Of a stretch of DNA of 64,000 nt, positions 40,360 to 55,300 are shown piece after piece. The stretch lies in assembly GCF_050948215.1 (NCBI RefSeq), contig NW_027488628.1:620001-684000 (forward strand). The letters run 5' to 3'. The notes under the pieces were generated by a model. That model made no database searches, was not told the origin of the DNA, and worked only from the letters and a program-made list of their open reading frames with translations. Made by a program: the position numbers and the translations under genes. The DNA comes from Halictus rubicundus (Eukaryota; Arthropoda; Insecta; Hymenoptera; Halictidae). Each line of letters begins with the position of its first letter. Position 1 is the stretch's first letter.

Positions 40360-43300
40360 ATAGGATAGGATAGAGGATAGGATAGGGTAGAGGATTGGAT
40401 AGAGGATAGGATAGGATAGAGGATATTATAGGATAGAGGATATGATAGGATAGAGGATAGGATAGGATAGAGGATAGGATAGGGGATTTGATAGGATAGA
40501 GGATAGGATAGGATAGAAGATAGGATAGGATAGAGGAAAGGATAGGATAGAGGATAGGATAGGATAGAGGATAGGATAGGATAGAGGATAGGATAGGATA
40601 GACGATAGGATAGGATAGAGGATAGGATAGGATAGAGGATAGGATAGGATAGAGGATATGATAGGATAGAGGATAGGATAGACGATAGGATAGGATAGAG
40701 AATAGGATAGGATAGAGGATAGGATAGGATAGAGGATAGGATAGACGACAGGATAGGATAGAGGATAGGATAGGATAGAGGATAGGATAGGGGATTTGAT
40801 AGGATAGAGGATAGGATAGAATAGAGGATAGGATAGGATAGAGGATTGGATAGAGGATAGGATAGGATAGAGGATATTATAGGATAGAGGATAGGATAGG
40901 ATAGAGGATAGGATAGGATAGAGGATAGGATAGGATAGGATAGATGATAGGATAGGATAGAGGATTGGATAGGATACAGGAAAGGATAGGATTGATGATA
41001 GATGATAGGATAGGATAGAGGATAGGATAGGATAGAGGATAGGATAGACGATAGGATAGACGATAGGATAGGATAGAGGATAGGATAGGATAGAGGATAG
41101 GATAGAGGATAGGATAGAGGATAGGATAGAGGATAGGATAGGATACAGGATAGGATAGGATAGAGGATAGGATAGGGGATTTGATTGGATAGAGGATTGG
41201 GTAGGATACAGGAAAGGATAGGATAGAGGAAAGGATAGGATAGAGGATAGGATAGGATAGAGGATAGGATAGGATAGAGGATAGGATAGACGATAGGATA
41301 GGATAGAGGATAGGATAGGATAGAGGATAGGATAGGATAGAGGATTGGATAGGATAGAGGATAGGATAGGATAGAAGATAGGATAGGATAGAGGATAGGA
41401 TAGGATAGAGGATACGACAGGATTGAGGATAGGATAGAGGATAGAATAGGATAGATGATAGGATAGAATAGAGTATAGGATAGGATAGAGGATAGGATGG
41501 GATAGAGGATAGAAGAGGATAGAGGATAGGATAGGATAGAGGATTGGATAGGATACAGGATTGGATAGGATAGAGGATAGGATAGGGGATTTGATAGGAT
41601 AGAGGATACTATAGGATAGAGGATAGGATAGAGGATAGGATAGGATAGAGGACAGGATAGGATAGAGGATAGGATAGGATAGAGGATTGGATAGGATACA
41701 GGAAAGGATAGGATTGAGGATAGATGATAGGATATGATAGAGGATAGGATAGGATAGAGGATAGGATAGACGATAGGATAGGATAGAGGATAGGATAGGA
41801 TAGAGGATAGGATAGGATAGAGGATAGGATAGGATAGAGGATAGGATAGGATAGAGGATAGGATAGGATATAGGATAGGATAGGATAGAGGATAGGATAG
41901 GATAGAGGATAGGATAGGATAGAGGATAGGATAGAGGATAGGATAGGATAGGATAGAGGATAGGATAGGATAGAGGATTGGATAGGATACAGGAAAGGAT
42001 AGGATTGATGATAGATGATAGGATAGGATTGAGGATTGGATAGGATACAGGATAGGATAGGATAGAGGATAGGATAGGGGATTTGATAGGATAGAAGATA
42101 GGATAGGATAGAGGATAGGATAGGATAGAGGATAGGATAGGATAGAGGATAGGATAGACGATAGGATAGACGATAGGATAGGATGGACGATAGGATAGGA
42201 TAGAGGATAGGATAGGGGATTTGATAGGATAGAGGATAGGATAGGATAGAAGATGGGATAGGATAGAGGATAGGATAGGGTAGAGGATAGGATAGGATAG
42301 AGGATAGGATAGAGGATAGGATAGACGATAGGATAGGATAGAAGATAGGATAGGATAGAGGATAGGATAGAGGATAGATGATAGGATAGTATAGAGGATA
42401 GGATAGGGGATTTGATAGGATAGAGGATAGGATAGGAAAGAGGATAGGATAGACGATAGGATAGGATAGAGGATAGGATAGGATAGAGGATAGGATAGGA
42501 TAGAGGATAGGATAGGATAGAGGATAGGATACTATAGAGGATAGGATAGGATAGAGGCTAGGATAGGATAGAGGATAGGATAGGATAGAGGATAGAGGAT
42601 AGGATAGAGGATAGGATAGGATAGAGGATAGGATAGGATAGAGGATAGGATAGGATAGAGGATAGGATAGGATAGAGGATAGGATAGGATAGAGGATAGG
42701 ATAGGATAGAGGATAGGATAGGATAGAGGATAGGATAGGATAGAGGATAGGATAGGATAGAGGATAGGATAGGATAGAGGATAGGATAGACGATAGGATA
42801 GACGATAGGATAGGATAGAGGATAGGATAGGATAGACGATAGGATAGGATAGAGGATAGGATAGGGGATTTGATAGGATACAGGATAGGATAGAATAGAG
42901 GATAGGATATGGTAGAGGATTGGATAGAGGATAGGATAGGATAGAGGATATTATAGGATAGAGGATATGATAGGATAGAGGATAGGATAGGATAGAGGAT
43001 TCGATAGGATACAGGAAAGGATAGGATTGAGGATAGATGATAGGATATGATAGAGGATAGGATAGGATAGAGGATAGGATAGACGATAGGATAGGATAGA
43101 GGATAGGATAGGATAGAGGATAGGATAGGACAGAGGATAGAATAGGTTAGGTGATAGGATAGGATAGAGGATAGGATAGGATAGAGGATAGGATAGAGGA
43201 TAGGATAGAGGATAGGATAGAGGATAGGATAGAGGATAGGATAGAGGATAGGATAGGACAGAGGATAGCATAGGATAGAGGATAGGATAGGATAGAGGAT

Positions 43301-46300
43301 AGGATAGGATAGAGGATAGGATAGGATAGAGGATAGGATAGGATAGAGGATAGGATAGGGGATATGATAGGATAGAGGATAGGATAGGATAGAGGATAAG
43401 ATAGGATAGAGGATAGGATAGACGATAGGATAGAATAGAGGATAGGATAGGATAGAGGATAGGATAGAGGATAGGATAGAGGATAGGATAGGATACAGGA
43501 TAGGATAGGATAGAGGATAGGATAGGGGATTTGATTGGATAGAGGATTGGATAGGATACAGGAAAGGATAGGATTGATGATAGATGATAGGATAGGATAG
43601 AGGATTGGATAGGATACAGGATTGGATAGGATAGAGGATAGGATAGGGGATTTGATAGGATAGAGGATATTATAGGATAGAGGATAGGATAGAGGATAGG
43701 ATAGGACAGAGGACAGGATAGGATAGATAATAGGATAGGATAGAGGATTGGATAGGATACAGGAAAGGATAGGATTGAGGATAGATGATAGGATATGATA
43801 GAGGATAGGATAGGATAGAGGATAGGATAGGATAGAGGATTGGATAGGACAGAGGATAGAATAGGTTAGGTGATAGGATAGGATAGAGGATAGGATAGGA
43901 TAGAGGATAGGATAGGATAGAGGATAGGATAGGATAGAGGATAGGATAGGATAGGATAGAGGATAGGATAGGATAGAGGATTGGATAGGATACAGGAAAG
44001 GATAGGATTGATGATAGATGATAGGATAGGATAGAGGATAGGATAGGATAGAGGATAGGATAGACGATAGGATAGGATAGAGGATATTATAGGATAGAGG
44101 ATAGGATAGGATAGAGGACAGGATAGGATAGAGGATAGGATAGGATAGAGGATTGGATAGGATACAGGAAAGGATAGGATTGAGGATAGATGATAGGATA
44201 TGATAGAGGATAGGATAGGATAGAGGATAGGATAGGGGATTTGATAGGATAGAGGATATTATAGGATAGAGGATAGGATAGAGGATAGGATAGGATAGAG
44301 GACAGGATAGGATAGAGGATAGGATAGGATAGAGGATTGGATAGGATACAGGAAAGGATAGGATTGAGGATAGATGATAGGATATGATAGAGGATAGGAT
44401 AGGATAGAGGATAGGATAGACGATAGGATAGGATAGAGGATAGGATAGGATAGAGGATAGGATAGGATAGAGGATAGGATAGGATAGAGGATAGGATAGG
44501 ATATAGGATAGGATAGGATAGAGGATAGGATAGGATAGAGGATAGGATAGGATAGAGGATAGGATAGGATAGAGGATAGGATAGAGGATAGGATAGGATA
44601 GGATAGAGGATAGGATAGGATAGAGGATTGGATAGGATACAGGAAAGGATAGGATTGATGATAGATGATAGGATAGGATAGAGGATTGGATAGGATACAG
44701 GATAGGATAGGATAGAGGATAGGATAGGGGATTTGATAGGATAGAAGATAGGATAGGATAGAGGATAGGATAGGATAGAGGATAGGATAGGATAGAGGAT
44801 AGGATAGACGATAGGATAGACGATAGGATAGGATAGAGGATAGGATAGGATAGACGATAGGATAGGATAGAGGATAGGATAGGGGATTTGATAGGATAGA
44901 GGATATTATAGGATAGAAGATGGGATAGGATAGAGGATAGGATAGGATAGAGGATAGGATAGGATAGAGGATAGGATAGGATAGAGGATAGGATAGGATA
45001 GAGGATAGGATAGACGATAGGATAGGATAGAGGATAGGATAGGATAGAGGATAGGATAGAGGATAGATGATAGGATAGGATAGAGGATAGGATAGGGGAT
45101 TTGATAGGATAGAGGATAGGATAGGAAAGAGGATAGGATAGACGATAGGATTTGATAGAGGATAGGATAGAATAGAGGATAGGATAGGATAGAGGATAGG
45201 ATAGGATAGAGGATAGGATAGGATAGAGGATAGGATAGGATAGAGGATAGGATAGGATAGAGGATAGGATAGGATAGGATAGAGGATAGGATAGGATAGA
45301 GGATTGGATAGGATACAGGAAAGGATAGGATTGATGATAGATGATAGGATAGGATAGAGGATAGGATAGGATAGAGGATAGGATAGACGATAGGATAGAC
45401 GATAGGATAGGATAGAGGATAGGATAGACGATAGGATAGAGGAGAGGATAGGATAGAGGATAGGATAGGATAGAGGATAGGATAGGATAGAGTATAGGAT
45501 AGGATAGAGGATTGGATAGGATAGAGGATAGATGATAGGATAGGATAGAGCATTGGATAGGATATAGGATAGGATAGGATAGAGGATAGGATAGACGATA
45601 GGATAGGATAGAGGATAGGATAGGATAGAGGATAGGATAGGATAGAGGATAGGATAGACGACAGGATAGGATAGAGGATAGGATGGGATAGAGGATAGGA
45701 TAGGATAGAGGATAGGATAGAGGATAGGATAGAGGATAGGATAGAGAATAGGTTAGGATAGAGGATAGGATAGGATAGAGGATAGGATAGTATAGAGGAT
45801 AGGATAGACGATAGGATAGGATAGAGGATAGGATAGGATAGAGGATAGGATAGGATAGAGGATTGGATAGGATACAGGAAAGGATAGGATTGAGGTTAGA
45901 TGATAGGATAGGATAGAGGATAGGATAGGATAGAGGAGAGGATAGGATAGAGTATAGGATAGGATAGAGGATTGGATAGGATAGAGGATAGATGATAGGA
46001 TAGGATAGAGCATTGGATAGGATACAGGATAGGATAGGATAGAGGATGGGATAGACGATAGGATAGGATAGAGGATAGGATAGGATAGAGGATAGGATAG
46101 GATAGAGGATAGGCTAGACGACAGGATAGGATAGAGGATAGGATAGGATAGAGGATAGGATAGGATAGAGGATAGGATAGGATAGAGGATAGGATAGGAT
46201 AGAGGATAGGATAGGATAGAGGATAGGATAGGATAGAGGATAGGATAGAGGATAGGATAGAGGATACGATAGAGAATAGGTTAGGATAGAGGATAGGATA

Positions 46301-49300
46301 GGATAGAGGATAGGATAGGATAGAGGATAGGATAGGATAGACGATAGGATAGGATAGAGGATAGGTTAGGATAGAGGATAGGATAGGATAGAGGATTGGA
46401 TAGGATACAGGAAAGGATAGGATTGAGGTTAGATGATAGGATAGGATAGAGGATAGGATAGGATAGAGGAGAGGATAGGAGAGAGGATAGGATAGGATAG
46501 AGGATAGGATAGGATAGAGGATAGGATAGGATAGACGATAGGATAGGATAGAGGATAGGATAGGATAGAGGATAGGATAGGATAGGATAGAGGATAGGAT
46601 AGGATAGAGGATAGGATAGGATAGAGGATAGGATAGGATAGAGGATAGGATAGGATAGAGGATAGGATAGGATAGAGGATAGGATAGGATAGAGGATAGG
46701 ATAGGATAGAGGATAGGATAGAGGATAGGATAGAGGATAGGATAGAGGATAGGATAGAGGATAGCATAGGATAGAGGATAGGATAGGATAGCGGATAGGA
46801 TAGGATAGAGGATAGGATAGGACAGAGGATAGGATAGGACAGAGGATATGATAGGGGATAGGATAGGATAGTAGATATTATAGGATAGAGGATAGGATAG
46901 GATAGAGGATAGGATAGGATAGAGGATAGGATAGACGATAGGATAGGATAGAGGATAGGATAGGATAGAGGATAGGATAGGATAGAGGATAGGATAGACG
47001 ATAGGATAGGATACAGGATAGGATAGGATAGAGGATAGGATAGGGGATTTGATAGGATAGAGGATTGGATAGGATACAGGAAAGGATAGGATTGATGATA
47101 GATGATAGCATAGGATAGAGGATTGGATAGGATACAGGATAGGATAGGATAGAGGATAGGATAGGGGATTTGATAGGATAGAGGATATTATAGGATAGAG
47201 GATAGGATAGAGGATAGGATAGGATAGAGGACAGGATAGGATAGAGGATAGGATAGGATAGAGGATAGGATAGGATAGAGGATAGGATAGGATAGAGGAT
47301 AGGATAGAGGATAGGATAGAGGATAGGATAGAGAATAGGTTAGGATAGAGGATAGGATAGGATAGAGGATAGGATAGTATAGAGGATAGGATAGACGATA
47401 GGATAGGATAGAGGATAGGATAGGATAGAGGATAGGATAGGATAGAGGATTGGATAGGATACAGGAAAGGATAGGATTGAGGTTAGATGATAGGATAGGA
47501 TAGAGGATAGGATAGGATAGAGGAGAGGATAGGAGAGAGGATAGGATAGGATAGAGGAGAGGATAGGATAGAGGATAGGATAGGATAGAGGATAGGATAG
47601 GATAGAGTATAGGATAGGATAGAGGATTGGATAGGATAGAGGATAGATGATAGGATAGGATAGAGCATTGGATAGGATACAGGATAGGATAGGATAGAGG
47701 ATAGGATAGGATAGAGGATAGGATAGGATAGAGGATAGGATAGACGATAGGATAGGATAGAAGATAGGATAGGATAGAGGATAGGATAGAGGATAGATGA
47801 TAGGATAGGATAGAGGATAGGATAGGGGATTTGATAGGATAGAGGATAGGATAGGAAAGAGGATAGGATAGACGATAGGATAGGATAGAGGATAGGATAG
47901 GATAGAGGATAGGATAGGATAGAGGATAGGATAGGATAGAGGATAGGATAGGATAGAGGATAGGATAGGATAGAGGATAGGATAGGATAGAGGATAGGAT
48001 AGGATAGAGGATAGGATAGGATAGAGGATAGGATAGGATAGAGGATAGGATAGGATAGAGGATAGGATAGGATAGAGGATAGGATAGGATAGGATAGAGG
48101 ATAGGATAGGATAGAGGATTGGATAGGATACAGGAAAGGATAGGATTGATGATAGATGATAGGATAGGATAGAGGATAGGATAGGATAGAGGATAGGATA
48201 GACGATAGGATAGACGATAGGATAGGATAGAGGATAGGATAGGATAGACGATAGGATAGGATAGAGGATAGGATAGGATAGACGATAGGATAGGATAGAG
48301 GATAGGATAGGGGATTTGATAGGATACAGGATAGGATAGAATAGAGGATAGGATAGGGTAGAGGATTGGATAGAGGATAGGATAGGATAGAGGATATTAT
48401 AGGATAGAGGATATGATAGGATAGAGGATAGGATAGGATAGAGGATAGGATAGGGGATTTGATAGGATAGAGGATAGGATAGGATAGAAGATAGGATAGG
48501 ATAGAGGATAGGATGGGATAGAGGATTGGTTAGGGGATAGGATAGGATAGAGGATATTATAGGATAGAGGATAGGATAGGATAGAGGATAGGATAGGATA
48601 GAGGATAGGATAGGATAGAGGATAGGATAGGATAGAGGATAGGATGGGATAGAGGATTGGATAGGGGATAGGATAGGATAGAGGATATTATAGGATAGAG
48701 GATATGATAGGATTGAGGATAGGATAGGATAGAGGATAGGATAGGATAGAGGATACGATATCATAGGCGATAGGATAGGATAGAGGATAGGATAGGGGAT
48801 TGGATAGGATACAGAACAGGATACGATAGGGGATAGGATAGGATAGAGGATAGGATAGAGAATAGGATAGGATAGAGGATAGGATAGAGGATTGGCTAGG
48901 ATAGATGATATTATAGTATAGAGGATAGGATAGGGTTGAGGATAGGATAGGATAGAGGATAGGATAGGGGATTGGATAGGATAGAGAACAGGATACGATA
49001 GGGGATAGGATAGGATAGAGGATAGGGTAGGATAGAGGATTGGATAGGTGATTTGATAGGATAGAGGATATTATAGGATAGAGGATAGGATAGAGGACAG
49101 GATAGGATAGAGGATAGGATAGGATAGAGGATTGGATAGGATACGGGAAAGCTTAGGATTGAGGATAGGATAGAGGATAGGATAGGATAGAGGATAGGAT
49201 ATAGGATAGGATAGGATAGAGGATAGGATAGGATAGAGGATAGGATAGGATAGAGGATAGGATAGGATAGGATAGAGGATAGGATAGGATAGAGGATTGG

Positions 49301-52300
49301 ATAGGATACAGGAAAGGATAGGATTGATGATAGATGATAGGATAGGATAGAGGATAGGATAGGATAGAGGATAGGATAGACGATAGGATAGACGATAGGA
49401 TAGGATAGAGGATATTATAGGATAGAGGATAGGATAGAGGATAGGATAGAGGATAGGATAGGATAGAGGACAGGATAGGATAGAGGATAGGATAGGATAG
49501 AGGATTGGATAGGATACAGGAAAGGATAGGATTGAGGATAGATGATAGGATATGATAGAGGATAGGATAGGATAGAGGATAGGATAGGGGATTTGATAGG
49601 ATAGAGGATATTATAGGATAGAGGATAGGATAGAGGATAGGATAGGATAGAGGACAGGATAGGATAGAGGATAGGATAGGATAGAGGATTGGATAGGATA
49701 CAGGAAAGGATAGGATTGAGGATAGATGATAGGATATGATAGAGGATAGGATAGGATAGAGGATAGGATAGACGATAGGATAGGATAGAGGATAGGATAG
49801 GATAGAGGATAGGATAGGATAGAGGATAGGATAGGATAGAGGATAGGATAGGATATAGGATAGGATAGGATAGAGGATAGAATAGGATAGAGGATAGGAT
49901 AGGATAGAGGATAGGATAGGATAGAGGATAGGATAGAGGATAGGATAGGATAGGATAGAGGATTGGATAGGATACAGGAAAGGATAGGATTGATGATAGA
50001 TGATAGGATAGGATAGAGGATTGGATAGGATACAGGATAGGATAGGATAGAGGATAGGATAGGGGATTTGATAGGATAGAAGATAGGATAGGATAGAGGA
50101 TAGGATAGGATAGAGGATAGGATAGGATAGAGGATAGGATAGACGATAGGATAGACGATAGGATAGGATAGAGGATAGGATAGGATAGAGGATAGGATAG
50201 ACGATCGGATAGACGATAGGATAGGATAGAGGATAGGATAGGATAGACGATAGGATAGGATAGAGGATAGGATAGGGGATTTGATAGGATACAGGATAGG
50301 ATAGAATAGAGGATAGGATAGGGTAGAGGATTGGATAGAGGATAGGGTAGGATAGAGGATAGGATAGGATAGACGATAGGATAGGATAGAGGATAGGATA
50401 GGGGATTTGATAGGATACAGGATAGGATAGAATAGAGGATAGGATAGGGTAGAGGATTGGATAGAGGATAGGATAGGATAGAGGATATTATAGGATAGAG
50501 GATATGATAGGATAGAGGATAGGATAGGATAGAGGATAGGATAGGGGATTTGATAGGATAGAGGATAGGATAGGATAGAAGATAGGATAGGATAGAGGAA
50601 AGGATAGGATAGAGGATAGGATAGGATAGAGGATAGGATAGGATAGAGGATAGGATAGGATAGACGATAGGATAGGATAGAGGATAGGATAGGATAGAGG
50701 ATAGGATAGGATAGAGGATAGGATAGGATAGAGGATAGGATAGACGATAGGATAGGATAGAGAATAGGATAGGATAGAGGATAGGATAGGATAGAGGATA
50801 GGATAGACGACAGGATAGGATAGAGGATAGGATAGGATAGAGGATAGGATAGGGGATTTGATAGGATAGAGGATAGGATAGAATAGAGGATAGGATAGGA
50901 TAGAGGATTGGATAGAGGATAGGATAGGATAGAGGATATTATAGGATAGAGGATATGATAGGATAGAGGATAGGATAGGATAGAGGATTGGATAGGATAC
51001 AGGAAAGGATAGGATTGATGATAGATGATAGGATAGGATAGAGGATAGGATAGACGATAGGATAGACGATAGGATAGGATAGAGGATAGGATAGGATAGA
51101 GGATAGGATAGAGGATAGGATAGAGGATAGGATAGGATACAGGATAGGATAGGATAGAGGATAGGATAGGGGATTTGATTGGATAGAGGATTGGGTAGGA
51201 TACAGGAAAGGATAGGATAGAGGAAAGGATAGGATAGAGGATAGGATAGAGGATAGGATAGGATAGAGGATAGGATAGACGATAGGATAGGATAGAGGAT
51301 AGGATAGGATAGAGGATAGGATAGGATAGAGGATTGGATAGGATAGAGGATAGGTTAGGATAGAAGATAGGATAGGATAGAGGATAGGATAGGATAGAGG
51401 ATACGACAGGATTGAGGATAGGATAGAGGATAGAATAGGATAGAGGATAGGATAGAATAGAGTATAGGATAGGATAGAGGATAGGATGGGATAGAGGATA
51501 GAAGAGGATAGTGGATAGGATAGGATAGAGGATTGGATAGGATACAGGATTGGATAGGATAGAGGATAGGATAGGGGATTTGATAGGATAGAGGATACTA
51601 TAGGATAGAGGATAGGATAGAGGATAGGATAGGATAGAGGACAGGATAGGATAGAGGATAGGATAGGATAGAGGATTGGATAGGATACAGGAAAGGATAG
51701 GATTGAGGATAGATGATAGGATATGATAGAGGATAGGATAGGATAGAGGATAGGATAGACGATAGGATAGGATAGAGGATAGGATAGGATAGAGGATAGG
51801 ATAGGATAGAGGATAGGATAGGATAGAGGATAGGATAGGATAGAGGATAGGATAGGATAGAGGATAGGATAGGATAGAGGATAGGATAGGATATAGGATA
51901 GGATAGGATAGAGGATAGGATAGGATAGAGGATAGGATAGGATAGAGGATAGGATAGAGGATAGGATAGGATAGGATAGAGGATAGGATAGGATAGAGGA
52001 TTGGATAGGATACAGGAAAGGATAGGATTGATGATAGATGATAGGATAGGATTGAGGATTGGATAGGATACAGGATAGGATAGGATAGAGGATAGGATAG
52101 GGGATTTGATAGGATAGAAGATAGGATAGGATAGAGGATAGGATAGGATAGAGGATAGGATAGGATAGAGGATAGGATAGACGATAGGATAGACGATAGG
52201 ATAGGATGGACGATAGGATAGGATAGAGGTTAGGATAGGGGATTTGATAGGATAGAGGATAGGATAGGATAGAAGATGGGATAGGATAGAGGATAGGATA

Positions 52301-55300
52301 GGGTAGAGGATAGGATAGGATAGAGGATAGGATAGGATAGAGGATAGGATAGACGATAGGATAGGATAGAAGATAGGATAGGATAGAGGATAGGATAGAG
52401 GATAGATGATAGGATAGGATAGAGGATAGGATAGGGGATTTGATAGGATAGAGGATAGGATAGGAAAGAGGATAGGATAGACGATAGGATAGGATAGAGG
52501 ATAGGATAGGATAGAGGATAGGATAGGATAGAGGATAGGATAGGATAGAGGATAGGATAGGATAGGATAGAGGATAGGATACTATAGAGGATAGGATAGG
52601 ATAGAGGCTAGGATAGGATAGAGGATAGGATAGGATAGAGGATAGAGGATAGGATAGAGGATAGGATAGGATAGAGGATAGGATAGGATAGGATAGAGGA
52701 TAGGATAGGATAGAGGATAGGATAGGATAGAGGATAGGATAGGATAGAGGATAGGATAGGATAGAGGATAGGATATTATAGAGGATAGGATAGGATAGAG
52801 GATAGGATAGGATAGAGGATAGGATAGGATAGAGGATAGGATAGACGATAGGATAGACGATAGGATAGGATAGAGGATAGGATAGGATAGACGATAGGAT
52901 AGGATAGAGGATAGGATAGGGGATTTGATAGGATACAGGATAGGATAGAATAGAGGATAGGATATGGTAGAGGATTGGATAGAGGATAGGATAGGATAGA
53001 GGATATTATAGGATAGAGGATATGATAGGATAGAGGATAGGATAGGATAGAGGATAGGATAGGGGATTTGATAGGATAGAGGATAGGATAGGATAGAAGA
53101 TAGGATAGGATAGAGGATAGGATAGGATAGAGGATAGGATAGGATAGAGGATAGGATAGGATAGAGGATAGGATAGGATAGAGGATAGGATAGGATAGAG
53201 GATAGGATAGGATAGAGGATAGGATAGGATAGAGGATAGGATAGGATAGAGGATAGGATAGGATAGAGGATAGGATAGGATAGAGGATAGGATAGACGAT
53301 AGGATAGGATAGAGGATAGGATAGGATAGGATAGAGGATAGGATAGAGGATAGGATAGGATAGAGGATAGGATAGGATAGAGGATAGGATAGGATAGAGG
53401 ATAGGATAGAGGATAGGATAGAGGATAGGATAGGATACAGGATAGGATAGGATAGAGGATAGGATAGGGGATTTGATTGGATAGAGGATTGGATAGGATA
53501 CAGGAAAGGAAAGGATTGATGATAGATGATAGGATATGATAGAGGATTGGATAGGATACAGGATTGGATAGGATAGAGGATAGGATAGGGGATTTGATAG
53601 GATAGAGGATATTATAGGATAGAGGATAGGATAGAGGATAGGATAGGATAGAGGACAGGATAGGATAGAGGATAGGATAGGATAGAGGATTCGATAGGAT
53701 ACAGGAAAGGATAGGATTGAGGATAGATGATAGGATATGATAGAGGATAGGATAGGATAGAGGATAGGATAGACGATAGGATAGGATAGAGGATAGGATA
53801 GGAAAGAGGATAGGATAGGATAGAGGATAAGATAGGATAGAGGATAGGATAGACGATAGGATAGAATAGAGGATAGGATAGGATAGAGGATAGGATGGAG
53901 GATAGGATAGAGGATAGGATAGGATACAGGATAGGATAGGATAGAGGATAGGATAGGGGATTTGATTGGATAGAGGATTGGATAGGATACAGGAAAGGAT
54001 AGGATTGATGATAGATGATAGGATAGGATAGAGGATTGGATAGGATACAGGATTGGATAGGATAGAGGATAGGATAGGGGATTTGATAGGATAGAGGATA
54101 TTATAGGATAGAGGATAGGATAGAGGATAGGATAGGACAGATGACAGGATAGGATAGATAATAGGATAGGATAGAGGATTGGATAGGATACAGGAAAGGA
54201 TAGGATTGAGGATAGATGATAGGATATGATAGAGGATAGGATAGGATAGAGGATAGGATAGGATAGAGGATTGGATAGGATAGAGGATAGAATAGGTTAG
54301 GTGATAGGATAGGATAGAGGATAGGATAGGATAGAGGATAGGATAGAGGATAGGATAGAGGATAGGATAGAGGATAGGATAGAGGATAGGATAGAGGATA
54401 GGATAGGACAGAGGATAGCATAGGATAGAGGATAGGATAGGATAGAGGATAGGATAGGATAGAGGATAGGATAGGATAGAGGATAGGATAGGATAGAGGA
54501 TAGGATAGGGGATATGATAGGATAGAGGATAGGGTAGGATAGAAGATAGGACAGGATGGAGGATAGGATAGGATAGAGGATAGGATAGGATAGAGGATAG
54601 GATAGGATAGGATAGCGGATATGATAGGATAGAAGATTGGATAGGATACAGGAAAGGATAGGATTGAGTATAGATGATAGGATAGGATAGAGGATTGAAT
54701 TGGATACAGGATAGGATAGGATAGAGAATAGGATATGGGATTTGATAGGATAGAGGATAGGATAGGATAGAAGATAGGATACGATAGAGGATAAGATAGT
54801 ATAGAGGATTAGATAGGACAGAGGATAGGATAGGATAGAGGATAGGATAGAGGATTTGATAGGATAGAGGATAGGATAGGATAGAAGATAGGATAGGATA
54901 GAGGATAGAATAGGATAGAGGATAGGATAGGATAGAGGATAGGTTAGGATAGAGGATAGGATAGGATAGAGGATAGGATAGGATAGATGATAGGATAGGA
55001 TAGAGGATTGGATAGGATACAGGATAGGATAGGATAGGGGAATTGATAGGATAGAGGATAGGATAGGATAGAGGATAGGATAGGAAAGATGATAGCGTAG
55101 GATAGAGGATAGGATAGGATAGAGGATACGATAGGATAGAGGATAGAATAGGATAGAGGATAGGATAGGATAGAGGATAGGATAGGATAGCGGATAGGAT
55201 AGGATAGAGGATAGGATAGGGCAGAGGATAGGGTAGATGATTTGATAGGATAGAGGATAGGATAGGATAGAGGATTGGATAGGATAGAGGATAGGATAGG

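Larger units (their letters stand above)
35980..43130. repeat. Large satellite duplication containing the first solo LTR (pairs with about 52560-59640)
   Basis: Marker order on both sides of the LTR is repeated about 16.3-16.6 kb to the right: ACTATAGAGG near 36001 with 52581, GGATATGGTAGAGG near 36381 with 52970, GGATAGCGGATATG near 38285 with 54612, the LTR at 40130 with 56605, GGATAGAAGAGG near 41510 with 58033, and GAGGATTCG near 43000 with 59510. The copies part company at about 43,130 and 59,640. The left limit is uncertain. Confidence 0.8.
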
